DNA from: Microtetraspora sp. NBRC 13810
GTDB taxonomy: Bacteria > Actinomycetota > Actinomycetes > Streptosporangiales > Streptosporangiaceae
Assembly: GCF_030268685.1 (NCBI RefSeq)
Contig: NZ_BSRQ01000009.1
Span: 124,001-188,000, forward strand
Reading direction: 5' to 3'
Length of the DNA stretch: 64,000 nt
Below the pieces are notes generated by a model, which saw nothing but the letters and a program-made list of their open reading frames with translations, did no database searches and was not told the origin of the DNA. Every line of letters begins with the position of its first letter. Position 1 is the stretch's first letter. The position numbers were made by a program, and so were the translations under genes. Positions 8,302-15,150 of this stretch are shown piece after piece.

Positions 8302-8955
8302 CTACTCGACGGCGTCGGCGAGCCAGTCGAGGACGCGCAGCGGGTCGGGCAGCGGACGGCCGTCCGGCGGGCGCAGCCAGGAGACCGGCTGGCCGGTGAC
8401 GAGGGTGGACGGCGGGGCGAGGACGTAGCTGTCGCGGCAGTGCCAGCGCAGGCCGGGCGTCTCCTCCAGGCTCTCGGGCCCGCAGTCGAGACTGCACGAC
8501 CACCACTCGTCCTCGTCGTCGGGGTTGCCGCGGGTCGCCACATAGAACAAGACCCGGTCACCGTTGGCGGCGACCGGGCCTGAGCCGGATCCGGAGGCGT
8601 CCATCCGGGCGAGGGCGGACAGTCCTGCGTCGAGCGGGGCGTCGAAGACGTCGAACACCCGGCCGGTGGGCAGGATCACGTTGGCGTCGGGCTCCCGCTC
8701 CCACCAGCGCGTGAGCATCGCGGCGTCCAGCGTGGCCTGCATCTGCCAGGCGGGCGAGAGCGGATGGGCCCCGGGGTCGGGACAGCCGATCCGGTCGCAC
8801 GAGCACGCGCGCCCGCCGTGGCGCAGCGGGTGCGCGCCGGGACAGCTTGCCCAGCCGAGGGCGGCGTACTCCAGCACGGAGGTCAGCGCGGAGACGCCGC
8901 CGCGTTCCGGCCTGCCACGCCTCCTGGCACGCCGAGCGAGTGGTACCCCTACCAT
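8302..8955 (-). CDS. PrimPol-like (bifunctional DNA primase/polymerase N-terminal) protein
   Basis: A 217-residue protein resembling stand-alone PrimPol-domain proteins of actinomycetes. Visible marks are ALGWASCPGAHPLRHGG near residues 33-49, a CSCDRIGCPDPGAHPLSPAW Cys/His segment at about 51-70, and NVILPTGRVFDVFD at about 92-105. An acidic, Trp-rich segment near residues 145-165 contains several cysteines. The ATG at 8955 is strongly supported by GGAGG 6 bases upstream. I do not see the full catalytic set of archaeo-eukaryotic primases, so activity is uncertain. Its place between hemB and hemL is odd for a DNA enzyme; small PrimPol-like proteins without known function are frequent in these bacteria. 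Confidence 0.7.
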   Translation of the reverse strand: MVGVPLARRARRRGRPERGGVSALTSVLEYAALGWASCPGAHPLRHGGRACSCDRIGCPDPGAHPLSPAWQMQATLDAAMLTRWWEREPDANVILPTGRVFDVFDAPLDAGLSALARMDASGSGSGPVAANGDRVLFYVATRGNPDDEDEWWSCSLDCGPESLEETPGLRWHCRDSYVLAPPSTLVTGQPVSWLRPPDGRPLPDPLRVLDWLADAVE

Positions 8956-9138
8956 TCGTGTCCTCCGTCCGCGCCAGAGTGGCCCCCGCTGGTGGTCGGA
9001 CCAAAGCTGCGGCCCTCAAGGCAGCCCCGCCTCAAGAGGGTCGTCAGGCCGCGAAGAAGAGAGCGGCCATCACGTCACACCAGTCCTTCTGTTCGCACTC
9101 TAACGCACACGTACCGGACGCTGACCGGAAACCCCCCG

Positions 9139-10122
9139 TTAGAGCTTTCGTGCCACCTCGGTCGCCCAGTACGTGAGGATCAGATCGGCTCCGGCGCGGC
9201 GGATCGCGACCAGCGATTCCATGATCGCCCGGTCCCGGTCGATCCAGCCGTTGGCCGCCGCCGCCTCGATCATCGCGTACTCCCCGCTGACCTGGTAGGC
9301 GGCCACCGGCACGTCCACCGTGTCGCGCACCTGGCGGATGATGTCGAGGTAGGCGAGGGCGGGCTTGACCATGACGGCGTCGGCCCCCTCGGCGAGGTCC
9401 AGGCGCACCTCGCGCAGCGCCTCGCCGACCGGCCCCGCCGGGTCCTGCTGGTAGGTGTCGCGGTTCCCGAACTGCGGCGCGCACTCCGCCGCCTCCCGGA
9501 ACGGCCCGTAGAACGCCGAGGCGTACTTCACGGAGTAGGCCAGGATCGGCAGGTGCGCGAAGCCGTCGGCGTCGAGGGCGGCCCTGATGGCGCCGACCTG
9601 GCCGTCCATCATCCCGCTCGGCGCGATGACCTGGGAGCCCGCCCTGGCCTGGGACACCGCCGCCGAGGCGTAACGCTCCAGGGTGGCGTCGTTGTCCACG
9701 TCGCCGTCGGCGGTCAGCACGCCGCAGTGGCCGTGGTCGGTGAACTCGTCCAGGCAGGTGTCCGTCATCACCGTCATGGCGTCGCCCACCTCGGCGAGCA
9801 CGTCGCCGAGGGCCTTCTGGATCACCCCGCCGGGATCGTCGGCCCCCGAGCCGCGGGCGTCCTTCACCGCGGGCACGCCGAACAGGATGATCCCGCCGAC
9901 GCCCGCCTCGGCCGCCTCGTGCGCCGCCTTGCGCAGCGAGTCCCGGGTGTGCTGCACGACACCGGGCATCGAGCCCACCGGCTGCGGCTCGGTGATGCCC
10001 TCCTTGACGAACACCGGCAGGATCAGCTCCGCCGGGTGCAGCCGGGTGCCGGCCACCATCCGCCGCAGCGACGCCGTACGGCGGAGCCGCCGCGGCCGGG
10101 CGACGGGGAACTCAGCGCTCAT
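9139..10122 (-). CDS. hemB: Delta-aminolevulinic acid dehydratase (porphobilinogen synthase)
   Basis: A 327-residue enzyme that condenses two 5-aminolevulinate molecules into porphobilinogen. The active-site lysines are Lys199 (AYSVKYASAFYGPFREA) and Lys253 (MVKPALAYLDII). The metal segment reads DTCLDEFTDHGHCG with Cys123 and Cys133; the middle cysteine of the three-Cys zinc site is replaced by Asp125. ATG at 10122. It follows cobA/hemD by 33 bases on the same strand and is followed by a 183-base gap before the PrimPol-like gene. Confidence 0.97.
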   Translation of the reverse strand: MSAEFPVARPRRLRRTASLRRMVAGTRLHPAELILPVFVKEGITEPQPVGSMPGVVQHTRDSLRKAAHEAAEAGVGGIILFGVPAVKDARGSGADDPGGVIQKALGDVLAEVGDAMTVMTDTCLDEFTDHGHCGVLTADGDVDNDATLERYASAAVSQARAGSQVIAPSGMMDGQVGAIRAALDADGFAHLPILAYSVKYASAFYGPFREAAECAPQFGNRDTYQQDPAGPVGEALREVRLDLAEGADAVMVKPALAYLDIIRQVRDTVDVPVAAYQVSGEYAMIEAAAANGWIDRDRAIMESLVAIRRAGADLILTYWATEVARKL

Positions 10123-10155
10123 CTCTCGTCACTCCTCAGGGGGTTGTCGGCGCGG

Positions 10156-11748
10156 CTATTTGGCCCGGCGACGCGCCCCGCGGCGCATCTGCGAGGGCTT
10201 GCGCGGCGTCTCGCCCGCCGCGACGGCCGCCTGCCGCTGCTTCGCACCGTACTCCGCCAGCGCGGTCGCCAGGGCCGAAGCCGACGGTTTGCCCGCCATG
10301 ACGTCCACCCGCAGGCCGAACTCCTCCGCCGTCTTGGCGGTCTGCGGCCCGATGACCGCGATGACCGTGACGTTGTGCGGCTTGCCGGCGATGCCGACGA
10401 GGTTGCGCACGGTGGAGGAGGAGGTGAACAGCACGGCGTCGAACCCGCCGCCCTTGATCGCCTCCCGGGTCGGCGCGGGCGGCGGCGCGGCGCGCACCGT
10501 CCGGTAGGCCGTGACGTCGTCGCACTCCCAGCCCAGCTCGGTCAGCCCGGCGATCAGCGCGTCGGTGGCGATGTCGGCCCTGGGCAGCAGCACCCGGTTG
10601 ATCGGGTCGAGCATCGAGTCGTACGGCGGCCACTCGGCGAGCAGCCCCTCGGAGGACTGCTCCCCCGAGGGCACCAGGTCGGGCCGCACCCCGAAGTCGA
10701 TCAGCGCCTGCGAGGTCGCCTCGCCCACGGCGGAGACCTTGAGCCCGGCGAAGGCGCGGGCGTCCAGGCCGTACTCCTCGAACTTCTCCCGCACCGCCTT
10801 GACGGCGTTGGCGCTGGTGAAGGCGACCCACTCGTACCGGCCGGTGACCAGGCCCTTGATCGCCCGGTCCATCTGCTGCGGGGTGCGCGGCGGCTCGACG
10901 GAGATCGTGGGGACCTCCTCGGGCACGGCGCCGTAGGAGCGCAGCTGCTCCGACAGGCCGGCCGCCTGCTCCTTGGTCCGCGGCACGAGCACCCGCCAGC
11001 CGAACAGCGGCTTGGTCTCGAACCACGACAGCCGGTCGCGCATGGACACCGCGTCGCCCACCACGATCAGCGCGGGCTCGGCCATCCCGGCGTGCTTGAG
11101 GTCGGCGCCGAGCCGGCCGAGCGTGGAGACGACGGTGTACTGCTCGGTGGTGGTGCCCGCCATGCTCACCGCCACCGGCGTGCTGTCGGCGCGCCCGCCG
11201 GCCACCAGCGCCTTGCCGATCGCGACGGCGTCGGCGACGCCGTTGTAGACGACCAGGGTGCCCGGACTCGCCGCGTGCGCGGACCAGTCGTCCACCTGGG
11301 CGGCGTCCACCACCCGGAACTCCGGCACGGACGCCGCCGCGGGGATGCCCGCGTAGGTGAGCACGGCGGTCGCCGGCGGGATGCCCGGCACTATCTCGAA
11401 GTCCACCTCCGCCTTCGCGCAGGCGGCCACCTCCTCCGTGATCGCGGAGAAGAACATGGGGTCGCCCGCGCACAGCCGTACGACCTGGCGTCCCTTCTTG
11501 GCCTCCTGGACGACGTTGATCGAGACCGCGGCGTCGCCGCCGACGTCGACGACGTCGACGCCTTCCCGGCAGTGCCGCAGCATCGGCCCGAACGCCTCCG
11601 CGTCAAGGACGACCACGTCGGCCCTGGCCAGCAGGTCGGCGCCGCGCAGCGTCAGCAGGTTCTCGTCGCCCGGGCCGGCGCCCACGAAGGCGACGAAGCC
11701 GGTCCGCTGCCCGAAGGGCTGCTCAGAGGTTGGACTTGCGGAGCTCAA
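10156..11748 (-). CDS. hemD: Uroporphyrinogen-III C-methyltransferase / uroporphyrinogen-III synthase fusion
   Basis: A 530-residue two-domain enzyme. Residues about 18-265 form the SAM-dependent tetrapyrrole methylase (SUMT/CobA) domain, starting VAFVGAGPGDENLLTLRG and including AGDPMFFSAITEEV; this diverts uroporphyrinogen III toward precorrin-2, siroheme and cobalamin. Residues about 270-515 form the HemD domain, which cyclises hydroxymethylbilane into uroporphyrinogen III. The fusion is standard in actinobacteria. The likely start is a TTG at 11748 overlapping the hemC TGA, implying coupled translation. A basic tail (RRGARRRAK) ends the protein. Confidence 0.95.
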   Translation of the reverse strand: MSSASPTSEQPFGQRTGFVAFVGAGPGDENLLTLRGADLLARADVVVLDAEAFGPMLRHCREGVDVVDVGGDAAVSINVVQEAKKGRQVVRLCAGDPMFFSAITEEVAACAKAEVDFEIVPGIPPATAVLTYAGIPAAASVPEFRVVDAAQVDDWSAHAASPGTLVVYNGVADAVAIGKALVAGGRADSTPVAVSMAGTTTEQYTVVSTLGRLGADLKHAGMAEPALIVVGDAVSMRDRLSWFETKPLFGWRVLVPRTKEQAAGLSEQLRSYGAVPEEVPTISVEPPRTPQQMDRAIKGLVTGRYEWVAFTSANAVKAVREKFEEYGLDARAFAGLKVSAVGEATSQALIDFGVRPDLVPSGEQSSEGLLAEWPPYDSMLDPINRVLLPRADIATDALIAGLTELGWECDDVTAYRTVRAAPPPAPTREAIKGGGFDAVLFTSSSTVRNLVGIAGKPHNVTVIAVIGPQTAKTAEEFGLRVDVMAGKPSASALATALAEYGAKQRQAAVAAGETPRKPSQMRRGARRRAK

Positions 11749-12665
11749 TGGGTCTGCTCCCCCATCAACGTGCCGGCCCCGTCGTCGATCATGGCGGCCG
11801 CGAGGTCGCGACCGAGCTCCACGGCCTCCGAAGGAGATCCGGCGGTGGACTTGCGCACCGCACGCCTGCCGTCCACGGAGACGACGGCGGCGGTCAGGTT
11901 CAATATGTGCCCGTCAGTGACCGCGTATGCCCCCACCGGGGCCGCGCAACCGGCCTCCAGCGCGGCGAGCACGGCGCGCTCGGCGCTCACGGCGGCTCTG
12001 GTGGCCGCGTGGTCGAGGACGCCGAGCAACTCGATCAGGTCGTCCCGGCCGGCGTGGCACTCCACCGCCAGGGAACCCTGCCCGGGGGCGGGCAGCATCT
12101 CCTCGGGTTCGAAGACCTGGGAGACCTCGCTCTCCCTGCCGATCCGCGTCATCCCCGCGCAGGCCAGCACGACCGCGTCGTACTCGCCCGCGTGCACCTT
12201 GGCGATCCTGGTGTCGGCGTTGCCGCGGATCGGGACGTATTCGAGGTCGGGCCGGAGCATCCGCAGCTGGGCGACGCGGCGCGGCGAACCGGTGCCGATC
12301 CGCGCGCCCCCCGGCAGGTCGGGCAGCTTGGCGGCGGAGCCGACCAGGGCGTCTCTCGGGTCGTTCCTGGCCGGGGTGGCGGCCAGCGCGACCTGCGGGT
12401 CGGGTTTGGTCGGCAGGTCCTTGAGCGAGTGCACGGCGAAGTCGATCTCGCCCGTGACCAGCTTCTCGCGCAGGGCGCTGACGAACACCCCGGTGCCGCC
12501 GAGCTGGGTGAGCTGGGCCTTGGTCACGTCGCCGAACGTGGTCACGCCGACCAGCTCGACGGGGCGGCCGGTGAGCTCGGTGAGCCGGTCGGCCACGAGC
12601 TGTGACTGCGTGGTCGCCATCAGGCTGCGCCGGGTGCCCAGCCGCAACGGGGGGAGGTCGTTCAC
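11745..12665 (-). CDS. hemC: Hydroxymethylbilane synthase (porphobilinogen deaminase)
   Basis: A 306-residue enzyme polymerising four porphobilinogens into hydroxymethylbilane. The dipyrromethane cofactor cysteine is Cys240 in LEAGCAAPVGAYA; the catalytic aspartate is in HSLKDLPT (Asp83), and substrate-binding arginines are in TGSPRRVAQLR. The GTG start at 12665 overlaps the hemA stop as GTGA, and its own stop overlaps the TTG start of the next gene, so the three are almost certainly translated together. Confidence 0.97.
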   Translation of the reverse strand: MNDLPPLRLGTRRSLMATTQSQLVADRLTELTGRPVELVGVTTFGDVTKAQLTQLGGTGVFVSALREKLVTGEIDFAVHSLKDLPTKPDPQVALAATPARNDPRDALVGSAAKLPDLPGGARIGTGSPRRVAQLRMLRPDLEYVPIRGNADTRIAKVHAGEYDAVVLACAGMTRIGRESEVSQVFEPEEMLPAPGQGSLAVECHAGRDDLIELLGVLDHAATRAAVSAERAVLAALEAGCAAPVGAYAVTDGHILNLTAAVVSVDGRRAVRKSTAGSPSEAVELGRDLAAAMIDDGAGTLMGEQTH

Positions 12666-14014
12666 CGCTCCACCTCCCTGTCGGCCGGGCCGTCGATCGG
12701 CTCGGTGCGCCGGACCGCCTCGGGGACCTTCGGGTCGAGATTGAACAGCTCCCGCAGCGCCTCCGCATAATGATCGCCCGAGGAGGAGGCGGCGAGCTGC
12801 TTGACACGCACGGTGGGCTCGTGCAGAAGCTTGTCGACCACGCGGCGCACGGTCTGGGTGACCTCTTCGCGCGTCCGGCCGTCCAGCTCGGGGACCCTGG
12901 ACATGAGCCGCCCGATCTCGGCGTCCACCACGTCGGCCGCCTTGGTGCGCAGGGCGATCACCGTGGGGGTGACCCTGGCCGCCCGCGCGGCGTCGAGGTG
13001 GCCGGTGACCTCCTCGCCGACGATGCGCCTGGCCTCGGCGATGGCCACCGCCCTGCCGCCGTCGCCGGCCGCGCCCCCGGCGCCCTCACCGGTCTCGTCG
13101 CCGAGCCCCGCGTCCTGCATCGACTCCAGGTCGACCAGGGTGACGCCGGGCAGCGCCCGGACCGCGGGATCGACGTCGTGCGGCAGCGCGAGGTCGAGCA
13201 GGAAGATCGGGGCGCCGCCCCTGGCCTCCAGCGTCTCGGGGGTGATCAGCAGCCGCCCGCCGCCGGTGCAGGAGATCACCAGGTCGGCCTCGGCCAGTTC
13301 GTGCGGCAGCTCGTCCAGCTCGACGGCCCGGCCGCCGATGGTCTCGGCCAGCCGTACGGCGCGCTCGAAGGTGCGGTTGGCGACGACGATGCCGGTGACC
13401 CCGGCGCGGGAGAGGGTCGCCGCGGACAGGGCGCTCATCGAACCGGCGCCGACGACCACGGCCCGCCTGCCCGCGAGCGGGCCGAGTACCCGCTCGGCGA
13501 GCGTGAGGCCCACCCCCACCAGCGAGGCGCCCGCCCGGTCGATGCCGGTGTCGGCGTGCACCCGCTTGCCGGTGCGCAGCGCGTGCTGGGTGACGTCGTT
13601 GAGGGTCGGGCCCACCGTGCCCTGGTCCTGGGCGAGCCTGAGCGCCTGGCGGATCTGGCCGAGGATCTGGCCCTCGCCGACGACCATCGAGTCCAGGCCG
13701 CTGGCGACGGAGAACAGGTGGTGGACCGCCCGGTCCTCGTAGTGCACGTAGAGATGCGGCCCGAGCTGCTCGACCGGGACGCCGGAATGGATGCTGAGCA
13801 GCTCGGCCACCGCGTTCACCGCTCCGTGGAAACGGTCGACCTCGGCGTAGACCTCCACCCGGTTGCAGGTCGAGACGACCAGCGCCTCGGCCACGCAGGA
13901 GCTCTGGTGGACGTCGCGGAGCAGCTTCACCAGGCCGTCGCCCGTGACGGACAGCTTCTCCAGCAACGCCACCGGCGCGGTCCGGTGACTGACTCCAACA
14001 GCCAGGACGCTCAT
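12662..14014 (-). CDS. hemA: Glutamyl-tRNA reductase
   Basis: A 450-residue enzyme reducing glutamyl-tRNA(Glu) to glutamate-1-semialdehyde, the committed and usually regulated step of C5 heme synthesis. Catalytic Cys50 is in VVSTCNRVEVY, the N-terminal mark is GVSHRTAPV (7-15), and the NADPH site is VVGAGSMSAL near residue 190. The C-terminal dimerisation helix region follows. The ATG at 14014 overlaps the rex stop as ATGA; a start 7 codons further upstream would lie inside rex and is less likely. An Ala/Gly-rich insert sits near residues 305-325. Confidence 0.96.
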   Translation of the reverse strand: MSVLAVGVSHRTAPVALLEKLSVTGDGLVKLLRDVHQSSCVAEALVVSTCNRVEVYAEVDRFHGAVNAVAELLSIHSGVPVEQLGPHLYVHYEDRAVHHLFSVASGLDSMVVGEGQILGQIRQALRLAQDQGTVGPTLNDVTQHALRTGKRVHADTGIDRAGASLVGVGLTLAERVLGPLAGRRAVVVGAGSMSALSAATLSRAGVTGIVVANRTFERAVRLAETIGGRAVELDELPHELAEADLVISCTGGGRLLITPETLEARGGAPIFLLDLALPHDVDPAVRALPGVTLVDLESMQDAGLGDETGEGAGGAAGDGGRAVAIAEARRIVGEEVTGHLDAARAARVTPTVIALRTKAADVVDAEIGRLMSRVPELDGRTREEVTQTVRRVVDKLLHEPTVRVKQLAASSSGDHYAEALRELFNLDPKVPEAVRRTEPIDGPADREVER

Positions 14015-14718
14015 GCGCTCGCCCCCTGCTGCCACTCCTCGGCCATCACTGGCCCCCCACTTTCGCGATCCGCTTTGCGCTGCTCGTGGAACGCAAGGAT
14101 CTGCAGTTCAATGGATAGGTCGACTTTACGGACATCGACGCCATCAGGCACAGTCAGCACGACTGGGGCAAAGTTCAAGATGCTGGTGACGCCGGCCGCC
14201 GTGACCCGGTCGCACAGCTGCTGAGCCGCCGCCGCCGGCGTCGCGATCACCACGATCGACACTCCCCGCCGCGCCATCACGGCTTCCAATTCGTCGATGT
14301 GCTCAACATTCAATCCGGCTATGCGGTCGCCCACGATTTCGGGGTCGGCGTCGAGCAGGGCGGCGATCCTGAAGCCCCGCGAGACGAAACCGCCGTAGTT
14401 GGCGAGCGCCCGGCCAAGGTTACCGACTCCGATGATGGCGACCGCCCAGTCCTGGGTGAGGCCCAGCTCCCGGGAGATCTGGTAGATCAGGTATTCGACG
14501 TCGTAGCCGACGCCGCGGGTACCGTAGGAGCCCAGATGGGACAGGTCCTTGCGGAGCTTGGCCGAGTTGACCCCGGCCGCTAGGGCGAGGTCTTCCGAGC
14601 TCACAGTGGCCACGCCTCGCTCGGTCATACCCGTGAGGGCCCGCAGATACAGCGGCAGCCGGGCGACGGTCGCCTCGGGGATGCCGCGGTCTCGGGCTTG
14701 CGGTAGGCGGCGGATCAC
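14011..14718 (-). CDS. rex: Redox-sensing transcriptional repressor Rex
   Basis: A 235-residue Rex protein, which senses the NADH/NAD ratio and releases DNA when NADH rises. The N-terminal winged helix includes IPEATVARLPLYLRALTG (13-30) and AGVNSAKLRKDLSHLGSYG (48-66); the Rossmann domain has the NAD motif IGVGNLGRALANYGGF (95-110). GTG at 14718 has GGAG 11 bases upstream. It heads the hemA-hemC-hemD transcript with an ATGA overlap. A matching operator lies about 100 bases upstream (14818-14835), so autoregulation and control of heme synthesis are expected, as known in Streptomyces. Confidence 0.96.
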   Translation of the reverse strand: MIRRLPQARDRGIPEATVARLPLYLRALTGMTERGVATVSSEDLALAAGVNSAKLRKDLSHLGSYGTRGVGYDVEYLIYQISRELGLTQDWAVAIIGVGNLGRALANYGGFVSRGFRIAALLDADPEIVGDRIAGLNVEHIDELEAVMARRGVSIVVIATPAAAAQQLCDRVTAAGVTSILNFAPVVLTVPDGVDVRKVDLSIELQILAFHEQRKADRESGGPVMAEEWQQGASA

Positions 14719-14817
14719 GTGCCGGAACTCCAGGGGACGGGCGTCCGACGCGGCACGGCCGCGATCACGGATGCGACGGATATCGAGATGAGGACTCTGC
14801 CTTCCAGGTTAATCCCT

Positions 14818-14835
14818 TTGTGAACACATGCACAA
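14818..14835. promoter_or_regulatory. Rex operator (ROP)
   Basis: TTGTG (14818-14822) and CACAA (14831-14835) form a perfect inverted repeat with an 8-base spacer, the 18-base layout of the actinobacterial Rex site (TTGTGAANNNNTTCACAA type); the left half reads TTGTGAA. It lies between rex and the divergent glutaredoxin-like gene, near the -35 position of the latter's leaderless promoter (TACCGT at 14855). It should repress both directions when NADH is low. Confidence 0.85.
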
Positions 14836-14866
14836 AGTGAAGAGCATCCTGGGATACCGTGACGCC

Positions 14867-15124
14867 ATGACCACGCCCACGCCCCCGACGCACCGCATCA
14901 CGCTGCTGGGCAAGCCCGGCTGCCACCTCTGCGACGACGCCCGCGCCGTCATCGCCCGGGTGGCCGGCGAGCTGGGCGTCCCGTGGGAGGAGCGGGACAT
15001 CACCCAGTCGGAGCGGGACCAGGAGGAATACTGGGAGATGATCCCGGTCACCCTGATCGACGGCGTGCAGCACGATTTCTGGCGGGTGGACGAGACCCGG
15101 CTACGCGCCGCCCTGTCCTCCTAG
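14867..15124 (+). CDS. Glutaredoxin-like (DUF836) protein
   Basis: An 85-residue thioredoxin-fold protein starting MTTPTPPTHRITLLGKPGCH. The redox motif is Cys19-His-Leu-Cys22 (GCHLCDDAR), followed by the family pattern VPVTLIDG-type segment (MIPVTLIDGVQHDF) that carries the cis-proline. The ATG at 14867 is preferred over an in-frame ATG at 14828, which lies inside the Rex operator; a TACCGT -10 box 6 bases upstream of 14867 implies a leaderless mRNA. Divergence from rex over a shared operator suggests the protein takes part in thiol homeostasis under NADH control. Confidence 0.85.
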   Translation: MTTPTPPTHRITLLGKPGCHLCDDARAVIARVAGELGVPWEERDITQSERDQEEYWEMIPVTLIDGVQHDFWRVDETRLRAALSS

Positions 15125-15150
15125 GCCCGGCCGGGCCCGGGTGAGCCGGG

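Noticed and set aside
9047-9135. A small peptide ending DWCDVMAALFFAA in the hemB-PrimPol gap, minus strand
   Set aside because: The frame has no usable start codon near it and no ribosome-binding sequence; more likely leader sequence for the PrimPol-like gene.
8764-12744. A very long rightward open frame opposite the heme genes
   Set aside because: It is the antisense shadow of hemB, hemD and hemC, full of Arg/His/Gln/Gly low complexity, with no domain. High GC leaves such frames open by chance.
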